The notes under the pieces are model-generated. The model was not told the origin of the DNA and made no database searches. It saw only the letters and a program-made list of their open reading frames with translations. A stretch of 16,378 nt of DNA, taken from the NCBI GenBank assembly GCA_018712465.1, contig DVGY01000067.1:1-16378 (forward strand). Direction: 5' to 3'. Of the stretch, positions 1 to 6,801 are shown piece after piece. Every line of letters starts with the position of its first letter. The stretch's first letter is position 1. The DNA comes from Candidatus Egerieicola pullicola. GTDB taxonomy: Bacteria > Bacillota > Clostridia > Oscillospirales > Ruminococcaceae. The position numbers and the translations under genes were made by a program.

Positions 1-2
1 TT

Positions 3-1547
3 GGGATCAAACAGCACCTTTCCCAGTTCCTTGGTGGAATTGGGGTTGAATTCGTGGCCGGCATAGTCAAACAGCTTCGCTTTTAATTCCTCTGCCTGGG
101 CGGACAGTTCCTTACCATAGGCTTCCAGAGCTTTGGCGTCCACCCCGAACCCGTCCTGCTCCATCTGAGCCAGCACCCGGCAGAGAGGCAGCTCAATTTG
201 GGTGAGCAAAAACTCCATCTGCTGCTCCTTCACCAGTTTCTCCAATGCAGGGCAGAGATGGGGCAGAATAGCCATCTCCCGGCCCTGTTCCGGTCCCACA
301 AATTCCAATTGGGGCAGGTACTTTACCGCCAGTTGGCCGATTTCGTACCCCTTGGAGGAGACGCTGAGCAGATAAGCTGCCAGTTCCCCGTCCCAAACGG
401 TGTCCAAATCTTTTCCCAGACTTCGGGCCAGCTTATAGCTGGGTTTGGCCTTGAAGGTGCGCTTGGGTTTGTTGCTGTCCAGCACCAAGGCTTCAAACGC
501 CTGAGAGGCAGTGAGGGCAAAGGGGTAAACCGTTTCCTTTCCCATTACCAACAGGCCGGAATCGGTGAGCAGATAGTCCACAGTGTCCAATCCGGCCAGA
601 TCCTGTTTTGCCGCTTCCAAGGATTCCGGCGCTGCCAAGGTATATTCAATGCGGTTAGTCTGTTCGGCAGGAGCAGCTGTGTACTCTCCCTGCTCTAAGC
701 CGAATTTAGGCAGCATGGAAAACAGTTCCAGGCCAGTAAGCAGTCGGTACAACTCCTCCCGGTTTTCCGGCTTCTGGGCATAGGCGGAAAGGTCCTGTTC
801 CACCGGAGCGGTGAGGCAGATAGTGCCCAGTTCCCGGCTGAGATAGGCATTTTCCTTGCCTTCGGTGAGCAGCTTTTTCACCCGGGTGGTGAGTTTAGCT
901 TCTTCCAAATGAGCGTACAGTTCATCCAGGCTGCCAAACTGCTGAATCAGGCTGACGGCAGTCTTTTCCCCGATGCCCTTCACCCCGGGGATGTTGTCGC
1001 TGGTGTCCCCCATCAGGGCTTTGATTTCAATCATCTGCTTGGGGGCTACCCCGTAATCTTCCCGGATTTTTTCCGGGGTATAGGCAATCTGTTCCTTGGT
1101 TTTCACCAGGCAGACGGTGGTGGTGTCGCTGACCAACTGGAAGCTGTCCCGGTCCCCGGTGGCGATGACGCAGCGTTCCCCCTGTTCCCCTGCCAGACGA
1201 GACAAGGTACCCAGCAGATCGTCCGCTTCGTAGCCGTCCAGTTCCAGAATGGGGTAACCCAAAGCGGAGAGGATGTCTTTCAGAGGCTGCATCTGGGAAA
1301 ATAGCTCTTGGGGCATTCCCTTTCGGTTGGCCTTGTACTGGTCATACTGCTTGTGCCGGAAGGTGGGAGCGTGCCGGTCAAAGGTAAAGACAATTTGGTC
1401 CGGCTCCCAATCCTTTTTCAGTTTCAGCAGAATATTCAAAAAACCGAAGATGGCGTTGGTGGGCTGTCCGGATTGGGTGGACAAAGCCCGGACCCCAAAA
1501 AAGGCCCGGTTGATAATGCTATTGCCGTCAATGGCCAGAAGTTTCAT
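3..1547 (-). CDS. polA: DNA polymerase I, N-terminal 515 residues (3' end off window)
   Basis: DNA polymerase I fills gaps and removes primers in repair and lagging-strand synthesis. The visible part holds the complete 5'-3' exonuclease: metal-site acidic residues in LAIDGNS (D7), TFDRH (D57), EADDLL (107-112), GDRDSF (131-136), and the helix-hairpin-helix GDTSDNIPGVKGIGEKTA (180-197). A 3'-5' exonuclease-like domain follows (about 310-400), but the DxE motif expected near LLTDSGLLV (residues 327-335) is absent and the second motif reads SYKLA instead of a YD pair, so proofreading is probably lost, as in other Firmicutes Pol I. The frame runs off the left edge just inside the polymerase domain (FNPNSTKELGKVLFDP). 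The start ATG at 1547 follows a GGAGAAAGGA ribosome site. The gene diverges from dus and has its own promoter and a leader of about 190 bases. The family is usually 850-930 residues, so 40 percent or more lies outside. Confidence 0.96.
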   Translation of the reverse strand, partial: MKLLAIDGNSIINRAFFGVRALSTQSGQPTNAIFGFLNILLKLKKDWEPDQIVFTFDRHAPTFRHKQYDQYKANRKGMPQELFSQMQPLKDILSALGYPILELDGYEADDLLGTLSRLAGEQGERCVIATGDRDSFQLVSDTTTVCLVKTKEQIAYTPEKIREDYGVAPKQMIEIKALMGDTSDNIPGVKGIGEKTAVSLIQQFGSLDELYAHLEEAKLTTRVKKLLTEGKENAYLSRELGTICLTAPVEQDLSAYAQKPENREELYRLLTGLELFSMLPKFGLEQGEYTAAPAEQTNRIEYTLAAPESLEAAKQDLAGLDTVDYLLTDSGLLVMGKETVYPFALTASQAFEALVLDSNKPKRTFKAKPSYKLARSLGKDLDTVWDGELAAYLLSVSSKGYEIGQLAVKYLPQLEFVGPEQGREMAILPHLCPALEKLVKEQQMEFLLTQIELPLCRVLAQMEQDGFGVDAKALEAYGKELSAQAEELKAKLFDYAGHEFNPNSTKELGKVLFDP

Positions 1548-1572
1548 AGTAAAAATCCTTTCTCCGCCCCGG

Positions 1573-1601
1573 TTGACGAACCTGACGGGAATGGGTATAA
1601 T
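1573..1601 (+). promoter_or_regulatory. Sigma-A promoter candidate reading toward dus
   Basis: TTGACG (1573-1578), a 17-base spacer and TATAAT (1596-1601) match 11 of 12 consensus positions. Transcription would begin near 1608 and run through the inverted-repeat region into dus, giving a leader of about 258 bases, or it could make a separate small RNA. The site sits inside the untranslated leader of polA and fires against the polA promoter. I found no better plus-strand promoter between here and dus. Confidence 0.55.
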
Positions 1602-1620
1602 CAGTAAGTCGTAAATTTTC

Positions 1621-1725
1621 GTGCCTAGAAAAGGCCTTGTTGGATTGCGCCGGCAGGCACAAAACGTCATGGTTGTGCCATGACGCTTCTCATCCAAACT
1701 GGGTTTTCCCCGCAAAGTGGGAACC
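1621..1725. other. Candidate structured RNA or leader element with alternative helices
   Basis: This occupies most of the 318-base gap between polA and dus. Inverted repeats seen, in plus coordinates: 8 bp 1665-1672/1678-1685 (CGTCATGG/CCATGACG, 5-base loop); 7 bp 1656-1662/1673-1679 (GGCACAA/TTGTGCC), which overlaps the first; 6 bp 1621-1626/1655-1660, which shares its right arm with the second; 6 bp 1640-1645/1692-1697 (TTGGAT/ATCCAA), enclosing the first; and a bulged 7 bp stem 1702-1710/1719-1725. The second helix excludes the first and third, so the RNA could adopt two folds. Both strands are potentially transcribed here, so the sequence alone does not tell whether it serves polA, dus or a separate RNA. 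I do not recognise a known riboswitch class. Confidence 0.4.
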
Positions 1726-1747
1726 GTAAACATTGCTTTTCACAATT

Positions 1748-1777
1748 ATTATATCACACCCCCAGCCCTCTACGCAA
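1748..1777 (-). promoter_or_regulatory. polA promoter candidate (extended -10)
   Basis: On the minus strand, TTGCGT (1772-1777), an 18-base spacer and TATAAT (1748-1753). The -10 is preceded by TGA, giving an extended TGnTATAAT element that compensates for the weak -35. Initiation near 1741 gives a polA leader of about 190 bases that carries the alternative inverted repeats. Confidence 0.55.
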
Positions 1778-1865
1778 GGAAAAGGGGGGCCCCCGGCGCT
1801 GTCCGGGATGAAACCCTATCACCACCGCCCCCGCACAAAAGAGAGGGCTTGGAAGGAGAACGTTT

Positions 1866-2858
1866 ATGAACCAACTGTCCCTATTTGGCTACACCATTCC
1901 CCGCACCGCTATGCTGGCCCCTATGGCGGGCATTGCCGACCGCGCCTACCGGCAGCTTTGTAAGGAATATGGCGCCGTGCTGGTGGTGGGAGAAATGGCG
2001 TCGGTAAAGGGGCTTTGCTACTCCGACCGGAAAACCGCCGAACTGCTCACCTGCACCCAAGAAGAATTTCCCATGGGGGTACAGCTATTCGGAGACGACC
2101 CCGCCTTCTTTGCCAAGGCGGCCAAAATCGCCGCCCAGTACCACCCCGCCTTCATCGACATCAATATGGGCTGCCCGGTGCACAAAGTGGTGTCTACCGG
2201 TGCAGGGAGCCGGCTGATGACCACACCCGAAAAAGCCGCCCAGATTGTCCGGGCCTGCGTGGAGGCAGTGGACATCCCCATTACCGTGAAGATGCGCAAA
2301 GGTTACAATGCCGAGGACGCCAACGCCCCTCAGTTGGCCAAGCTCTGCCAAGAAGAGGGAGCCTCTGCCATCACCATCCACGGCCGCACCAAAGCCCAGC
2401 TGTACCAGCCGGGGGCGGATTGGGATATTATCAAGCAGGTGAAACAAGCCGTGTCCATCCCGGTCATCGGCAACGGGGACGTGATGAGCGCCCAGGATGC
2501 AGCTCAGATGTACTGCCAAACCGGCTGCGATTTGGTGGCGGTAGCCCGGGGCAGTTACGGACGTCCCTGGATCTTTTCGGAAATCACCCAGTATCTGCAA
2601 ACCGGCACCCTTCCCCCGGAACCTTCCCCAGAAGAAAAGATGGAGGTCATGCTGCGCCATCTCTCCTTGATCTGCACCTACAAAGGAGAACGGGCCGGAA
2701 TGCGGGAAGGCCGGAAGATCGCCGGGTTTTACGTCAAGGGACTGGCCCAAGCCAGCCGGTTCCGGGGACTGTGCGGCAGCCTGTCCACCTTGGAGGACGC
2801 AAAAACCCTGGCCAACGAAGTGCTCCAAGCCCAAAAAGAGGAACATTGGGAGGAGTAA
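1866..2858 (+). CDS. dusB: tRNA-dihydrouridine synthase (DusB-like)
   Basis: This FMN-dependent enzyme reduces uridines in the D-loop of tRNA to dihydrouridine with NADPH. The 330-residue protein shows the whole family pattern: LAPMAGIAD (17-25) at the flavin site, DINMGCPVHKV (98-108) with the proton-donor cysteine C103, VKMRKG (141-146), TIHGRT (170-175), IPVIGNGDV (198-206), and the family's ARGSYGRPWIF stretch (227-237) before the C-terminal helical tRNA-binding domain. Length is normal. The ATG at 1866 is preceded by GGAAGGAG at suitable distance. It stands alone on the plus strand between divergent polA and the convergent L,D-transpeptidase gene, and ends shortly before a two-way terminator. 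The DusB subfamily assignment rests on overall similarity and is less certain than the enzyme family. Confidence 0.93.
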   Translation: MNQLSLFGYTIPRTAMLAPMAGIADRAYRQLCKEYGAVLVVGEMASVKGLCYSDRKTAELLTCTQEEFPMGVQLFGDDPAFFAKAAKIAAQYHPAFIDINMGCPVHKVVSTGAGSRLMTTPEKAAQIVRACVEAVDIPITVKMRKGYNAEDANAPQLAKLCQEEGASAITIHGRTKAQLYQPGADWDIIKQVKQAVSIPVIGNGDVMSAQDAAQMYCQTGCDLVAVARGSYGRPWIFSEITQYLQTGTLPPEPSPEEKMEVMLRHLSLICTYKGERAGMREGRKIAGFYVKGLAQASRFRGLCGSLSTLEDAKTLANEVLQAQKEEHWEE

Positions 2859-2928
2859 GGGCATAGGATGTACTGTCCTTACCAAACAATCCCCAGGGCC
2901 GCAGCCACGGCCCATCAAATAGAAAAGG

Positions 2929-2958
2929 CCCCTTGCTGGAAGAAAAACCGGCAAGGGG
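2929..2958 (+). terminator. Intrinsic terminator between dus and the L,D-transpeptidase gene, probably two-way
   Basis: An 11-bp stem (CCCCTTGCTGG/CCGGCAAGGGG, one G-U pair) with an 8-base A-rich loop, 71 bases after the dus stop. On the plus strand it is followed by TTTCGTCCTATTT. Read on the minus strand the stem is followed by CCTTTTCTATTT, so it can also stop transcripts from the convergent gene. Confidence 0.75.
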
Positions 2959-3084
2959 TTTCGTCCTATTTACATGAAATCATCGCCTGTTCTCAACCCA
3001 CAGGCAGAAATTTTCCCGGAGCTTGCAACGTAAAATTACGGCTATGCTTTCCGGAGCCAACACGGAAAATCAGCCCGGGTTCCA

Positions 3085-4143
3085 TCAACCTGCCGTCCAA
3101 GGATTTCCCGCAGCGGGATCGGTGGGATCCCAGCCCCGATTGGGGCTGTCCGGAGAAATCGTCTGAGCGGCGGGCTTGCCCAAAGGATCCCCCATGGAGG
3201 GACGGCTGGTCAGGGTCACTTTGGTGCCGGAAGGGCAGTTTTGGTAGATCCACAAGCTATCCGCCACCGCCAGCCGGATGCAGCCGTGAGACGCAGTGGA
3301 GCCCAGTTTGTTGTACTCCTCATATTGGAGGCTGTCCTCGCTTTGACGCAGATAGGGCACCGAGTGGAACAGAATGTGCCCGGTGATCCGAGTAGCGTAC
3401 TGACCGTACACATCCCCCACCAAGTACCGCCAACGGTACTGATCGGAGGTGTTGTAGGTGCCGGAGGGAGTGTCATCCCCGCAGGAGCACACCATGCTTT
3501 TCACCGGAATGCAGTATTCCCCGGTGCTGTCAGCTTGATAGACGGTGACGGTATTGGTGGATTTGTTCACCACCAGATAATAGGGTTTGCCGTTGGAGTA
3601 CACCCCGGTGGAGATTCGGTTGTTCACCGTCACTGCCACCTGAGCGCTCACCGCTGGGTTGGAGGTGCTGGTGACGGTAACAGTACAGCTTCCTGCCTTC
3701 ACTCCGGTGATTCGCCCCAAGCCGTCCACTGTGGCGATGGAGGGGTCGGAAGAAGTCCAAATCTCTCCTTTGTCCGCTGCATCGTCAGGGGTCATGGTGA
3801 CAATGGGCATCTGGCTTTTCCCCAGATCCAGGTTCACTTCATAGGTGGTCAAGGTAATCCCAGTCACCTGCACCGGTTCGGCAGGCTGGGTGATTTGAGA
3901 CACCTCCGACACCGCCGAACTTTCCATCTGGGAACTGGCCTGGGACGCCGGCTCCACCTGGCTGTTGGCGGAGGATGCCGCAGAAGAACTCTCCTGCCTA
4001 GAGGAAAAGGAACTGTCTTGCCCAGAGGAAGAGCCTTCCCCTTCTCCGCTGGAAGCGCAAGCTGCCAGGCAGCACACCAACAGCAGCACTGCCAACACCC
4101 CAGACAGCGCTCCTAAAAACTGTCTTTTTGTGGTTAATTTCAT
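3085..4143 (-). CDS. L,D-transpeptidase (YkuD) lipoprotein with Big_2 domain
   Basis: Probably cross-links or edits peptidoglycan outside the membrane through a catalytic cysteine. The 352-residue protein has, in order: a lipoprotein signal (hydrophobic 9-25, lipobox LAAC with C29), a Ser/Gln/Glu-rich tether (about 30-90), a bacterial Ig-like Big_2 domain (about 95-180, with SSDPSIATVDGLGRITG), and a YkuD domain (about 185-310) with GHILFHSVP and the SHGCIRL motif, catalytic C288. A Pro/Gly/Asp-rich tail of about 45 residues follows. The start at 4143 is chosen because it has GGGAGGT at good spacing and the signal peptide begins there; an upstream in-frame extension to 4227 lacks such support. 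It is divergent from the cysteine hydrolase gene and convergent with dus. The substrate and exact wall linkage cannot be read from sequence. Confidence 0.9.
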   Translation of the reverse strand: MKLTTKRQFLGALSGVLAVLLLVCCLAACASSGEGEGSSSGQDSSFSSRQESSSAASSANSQVEPASQASSQMESSAVSEVSQITQPAEPVQVTGITLTTYEVNLDLGKSQMPIVTMTPDDAADKGEIWTSSDPSIATVDGLGRITGVKAGSCTVTVTSTSNPAVSAQVAVTVNNRISTGVYSNGKPYYLVVNKSTNTVTVYQADSTGEYCIPVKSMVCSCGDDTPSGTYNTSDQYRWRYLVGDVYGQYATRITGHILFHSVPYLRQSEDSLQYEEYNKLGSTASHGCIRLAVADSLWIYQNCPSGTKVTLTSRPSMGDPLGKPAAQTISPDSPNRGWDPTDPAAGNPWTAG

Positions 4144-4186
4144 GGATGTACCTCCCAGAATGGTCCAAAAATTCTTTCTTCTCAAC

Positions 4187-4215
4187 AGAATACCATCTTC
4201 TGCAGGAAATAGCAA
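4187..4215 (-). promoter_or_regulatory. Promoter candidate for the L,D-transpeptidase gene
   Basis: Minus-strand TTGCTA (4210-4215), a 17-base spacer and TATTCT (4187-4192), 43 bases upstream of the ATG. Four of six positions match in each hexamer. No convincing promoter was found for the divergent plus-strand gene in the same 170-base gap. Confidence 0.45.
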
Positions 4216-4313
4216 CCCTTTTCCCAATTAGTGTGCCGATTTCGGAGACATTCATTCCGAGGCTATCCCCTTTCCTTTGGGACAGACTAAGAAAAACGGA
4301 AAAGAGGGAGAAC

Positions 4314-4811
4314 ATGAACCCATGTCTCATTGTCATTGATTACCAACAGGATTTTGTGGCAGGACCTCAGGGCTTTCCTGCCGCCAAGATGTTGGAACCC
4401 ATACTGGTAGACAAAATCCGGCGCTATCGAGCTGTCGGGGGAACGGTGCTATTTACCCTGGACACCGGAGGCAGTTCCTGGCCGGTTCCTCCCAAAGCCT
4501 TAGGGCAAACGCTGTATGGTAACGTAGAGCAGGAAAAGCGGCGGGAAGATCTTTGCTTTGTGAAAGACACTTTTGGATCGGCGGCGCTGTTTGACCATCT
4601 GCGCCAGACCAGCTACTCTTCCATGGAACTGGCAGGGGTGGTGAGCCATCTCTGCGTGCTGGCCAACGGAGTGTTGGCCCGGACCGCCTGTCCTGAAACA
4701 GAAATTTGGATAGATCCCGCTGCCATTGCTTCTCCCCGGCGGGAATTGGAACAGGCTGCCTTGGAGATGATGCAGGAAATGCACATCCGAATGGGAGGAG
4801 CGTTGCAGTAA
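4314..4811 (+). CDS. Isochorismatase-fold cysteine hydrolase, short form
   Basis: A 165-residue member of the isochorismatase/nicotinamidase superfamily, which hydrolyses amides or vinyl ethers; the substrate is unknown. The catalytic triad is visible: D9 in VIDYQQDF, K84 in FVKDTFGS and C114 in GVVSHLCVLANGVLA. Related cysteine hydrolases, from memory, carry DTH followed some 15 residues later by LPVxHC, the histidines of the metal site. Here that stretch reads LDTGGSSWPVPPKALG (49-64), with no histidine and roughly 20 residues shorter. The ATG at 4314 follows GAGGGAG; an upstream in-frame extension to 4128 has no ribosome site and overlaps the neighbouring gene. It converges on the MATE gene with a 33-base gap and no strong terminator. 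Family is firm, activity is not. Confidence 0.85.
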   Translation: MNPCLIVIDYQQDFVAGPQGFPAAKMLEPILVDKIRRYRAVGGTVLFTLDTGGSSWPVPPKALGQTLYGNVEQEKRREDLCFVKDTFGSAALFDHLRQTSYSSMELAGVVSHLCVLANGVLARTACPETEIWIDPAAIASPRRELEQAALEMMQEMHIRMGGALQ

Positions 4812-4844
4812 CCGCACCGCTTTCAGGCAAATAGACATTGCCAA

Positions 4845-6140
4845 TCAGCAGGTTCTTTGGCTTGTTCTCCAAACCAACAGCGCCCCCAGCACCGCTGCCC
4901 CCGCCTGAGACACCGGTACTGCCAACCAAAGCCCGGTGAGCCCCATGGCACCTGGCAGAACCAACAGCAGTGCCAACAGCAGAATCGGTTCCCCGTAAAT
5001 CACCAGATAGGCCCAGAGATTTTTCCCAGTAGCATAGAAATAGGCAGTGGACACCCGGGACACTGCGGCACAGAGAAATCCCGCCAAAAAGAAAGGCAGT
5101 GCCTGAGCTACCATGCTAGCTGTAGCAACTGAGGTGCCGAACAGAGCCACCGATTCCCCTCGCAGCAGAAACACCCCCACCATACACACCGCCGCCACTA
5201 TCAGTGCAAACAGGTAGGCTAGGTTCCGGTATCGTCCGGTGACCCGGCGGTTTCCTTCTCCATAGGACAGACTCAGCAAAGGCTGGGTGCCGTCGCTGAC
5301 TCCCTGGAGCAGCAGGATCACCACCGAGGTAATGTAACTGATGGTGGCGTAGCAAGCCACCGCTTCTTCCCCACCGGTGAGGGCGGCAAACCGATTCATC
5401 AAAATCAAGGTGAGATTGGGAGAAAAGGTGAGCCCAAAGGGGGACAATCCCACCCGGAGGATCTGCCCCAGCACGGTTTTCCCTTGACGGAGAAAGGTGA
5501 ACCGAGGCTTTTTCTTGTGCCGGATAAAGTACCCCAGGCAGGCCAAAAAAGTTACTGCCTGCCCTAAATCGGTAGCCACCGCAGCCCCCATCATTCCCCA
5601 GGGAAGCACCCACACCAACAGCCAATCCAACAGGATATTGGTCAAAAAGCCTGCTACCATAGCTGCCATAGCAAAGACGGAACCGTTCATGTTCCGGATC
5701 AGGGGCACCAACCCGGTGCCCAGCACCTGGAAAAGAGCCCCAAAGCTGATGTATAACAGATACTCCTTCCCCAAATCAAAGATGGTTCCCTGAGCCCCGA
5801 ACAATCCCAGCACGGTGGGGGACAGGGTAAGAAACAGCACCGTCAGCAAAATTCCTGCCACACCCAAAGCCAAAATCATCATACCGAAATACCGTCGAGC
5901 TTGCAGAGGTTCCTTGCGGCCCAAGGAAATGGAGTAGCACACTGCACCTCCCATACCAATGCCGGTGCCCACTGCCTGCAGGAAAGCGGTGAGGGGGTAG
6001 GCCATATTCACTGCCGCCAGGGCGCTGTCTCCCATGGCGTGGCCCAAAAAGAAGCCGTCTACAATGGCATATACCCCGGATAGGGCAAAGGCCAGCATGG
6101 CGGGCAGCACCGCTTTCAAAAAAGCGTTACCTTCCTTCAT
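4845..6140 (-). CDS. MATE-family multidrug efflux transporter
   Basis: An inner-membrane antiporter, probably exporting cationic drugs or metabolites in exchange for Na+ or H+. The 431-residue protein is hydrophobic throughout, with about 12 membrane segments in two similar halves. MATE-like features include AIVDGFFLGHAMGDSALAAVN near the N-terminus, an internal VAGFLTNILLDWLLVWVLPWGMMGAAVAT stretch and the second-half GVSDGTQPLLSLSYGEGN. The ATG at 6140 is preferred because GGAGG lies 9 bases before it; the in-frame GTG at 6146 is only 3 bases from that site. It overlaps the end of marR by 14 bp, so translation is likely coupled and both share the marR promoter. This layout suggests drug- or metabolite-induced efflux of MepA type, but the substrate is unknown. 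Confidence 0.93.
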   Translation of the reverse strand: MKEGNAFLKAVLPAMLAFALSGVYAIVDGFFLGHAMGDSALAAVNMAYPLTAFLQAVGTGIGMGGAVCYSISLGRKEPLQARRYFGMMILALGVAGILLTVLFLTLSPTVLGLFGAQGTIFDLGKEYLLYISFGALFQVLGTGLVPLIRNMNGSVFAMAAMVAGFLTNILLDWLLVWVLPWGMMGAAVATDLGQAVTFLACLGYFIRHKKKPRFTFLRQGKTVLGQILRVGLSPFGLTFSPNLTLILMNRFAALTGGEEAVACYATISYITSVVILLLQGVSDGTQPLLSLSYGEGNRRVTGRYRNLAYLFALIVAAVCMVGVFLLRGESVALFGTSVATASMVAQALPFFLAGFLCAAVSRVSTAYFYATGKNLWAYLVIYGEPILLLALLLVLPGAMGLTGLWLAVPVSQAGAAVLGALLVWRTSQRTC

Positions 6141-6561
6141 CTTCACACGCCTCCCGAAAATACTGGTTGTACCGGGCGGAAGCGGCCAAAAATTCCTGGG
6201 AAGCCTCCTCCCCCATCCGCTGCCAAACCTGATTTTCTGTCTGGATCAGCTGCCGGGCAATTTCCCCGGCGTAAGCCAAACCTTGCCGGGTGAGGGTCAC
6301 CCGCCTGGCTCGACGGTCCGTTTCATCCGGAGTGGAAATCACCCAGTTTTGCATATGCCAATGTTTCAGCAGGCTGTTTACCGTCTGTTTGGGCAGAGCC
6401 CAGCGGTCACAGATGTCTTTTTGGCGGCACCCTTGGGGCTGCTCCACCAAACTCAGCGCCACCAGCAATTCCGTCATGCTCAATCCGTGGGCTTTAGCCC
6501 ATTGAGCATATAACAGGTTCGTCTCCTGCCAAAGGCCGGTAAACTCCCAGAAATGACTCAT
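6127..6561 (-). CDS. MarR-family transcriptional regulator of the efflux operon
   Basis: A 144-residue winged-helix repressor, probably a dimer that releases DNA when it binds a small ligand. Seen in the sequence: a helix-turn-helix from about 40 to 75 (LVEQPQGCRQKDICDRWALPKQTVNSLLKHW), then the wing with the family's DRRARRVTLTRQG (about 92-104), and a C-terminal dimerisation helix. The ATG at 6561 is preceded by GAGGTG; a TTG directly before it is a less likely start. It is the first gene of a two-gene operon with the MATE transporter, overlapping it by 14 bp. The promoter region carries two perfect dyads, one just downstream of the -10 and one spanning the -35, which fits autorepression. 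The ligand cannot be predicted. Confidence 0.92.
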   Translation of the reverse strand: MSHFWEFTGLWQETNLLYAQWAKAHGLSMTELLVALSLVEQPQGCRQKDICDRWALPKQTVNSLLKHWHMQNWVISTPDETDRRARRVTLTRQGLAYAGEIARQLIQTENQVWQRMGEEASQEFLAASARYNQYFREACEDEGR

Positions 6562-6577
6562 CAAAGCACCTCATTTC

Positions 6578-6591
6578 GTCCGATTTCGGAC
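6578..6591. promoter_or_regulatory. Candidate MarR operator O1
   Basis: Perfect dyad GTCCGA-TT-TCGGAC, two bases downstream of the -10 of the marR promoter and covering the expected start of transcription (about 6587). The position suits repression by blocking RNA polymerase. The role is inferred from position and from the autoregulation usual in MarR operons. Confidence 0.5.
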
Positions 6592-6593
6592 TG

Positions 6594-6623
6594 ATTATAG
6601 CAGAGGAACTTGGAAAGTGTCAA
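6594..6623 (-). promoter_or_regulatory. marR-MATE operon promoter, consensus hexamers
   Basis: Minus-strand TTGACA (6618-6623), an 18-base spacer and TATAAT (6594-6599), with TGC just before the -10 (extended -10). Both hexamers match the sigma-A consensus exactly, so the unrepressed promoter should be very strong, as expected for an operon normally held off by its repressor. Confidence 0.82.
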
Positions 6624-6626
6624 GTT
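6607..6626. promoter_or_regulatory. Candidate second operator O2 over the -35
   Basis: Perfect dyad AACTTG-N8-CAAGTT (6607-6612/6621-6626) that includes the -35 hexamer. Its centre lies 32 bp, about three helical turns, from that of the GTCCGA dyad. It may be a second MarR site or a site for another regulator; the two dyads do not share sequence. Confidence 0.35.
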
Positions 6627-6713
6627 GCAAAATAGGAGGAACATCGCAAAAAAGTGACAGAAAGTGGAAACTGTCTAACAAACCTTCCATTTTCTTTCCA
6701 TCTATTTTTCTGC

Positions 6714-6750
6714 AAAAAAAGAAGCACCGCCTCTTTCGAGACGATGCTCC
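6714..6750 (-). terminator. Intrinsic terminator of xfp
   Basis: On the minus strand, a 13-bp stem (6738-6750 with 6721-6733, three G-U pairs) capped by a GAAA tetraloop and followed by seven T residues. It lies about 50 bases after the xfp stop codon and isolates xfp from the marR operon. The 90 bases beyond it, up to the marR promoter, hold nothing recognisable. Confidence 0.9.
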
Positions 6751-6801
6751 GCACTGACAGCCTAAGCCATCAGATTTTGTTTTGTTGGAATGTCAACGAA
6801 C

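Noticed and set aside
1711..1727. AAGTGGGAACCG, resembling the T-box antiterminator core
   Set aside because: The spacing of TGG and ACC is one base too long, there is no specifier stem or terminator, and the downstream gene dus is not a usual T-box target.
2085..2954. 289-codon minus-strand frame opposite dus
   Set aside because: dus on the plus strand has all family motifs and a good ribosome site; the opposite frame has none.
3241..4116. 291-codon plus-strand frame opposite the L,D-transpeptidase
   Set aside because: The minus frame has a lipobox, Big_2 and YkuD motifs; the plus frame is His/Gly-rich with no motif.
4822..4845. GGCAA/TTGCC hairpin between the convergent cysteine hydrolase and MATE genes as a terminator
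   Set aside because: Only a 5-bp stem with no T-run on either strand.
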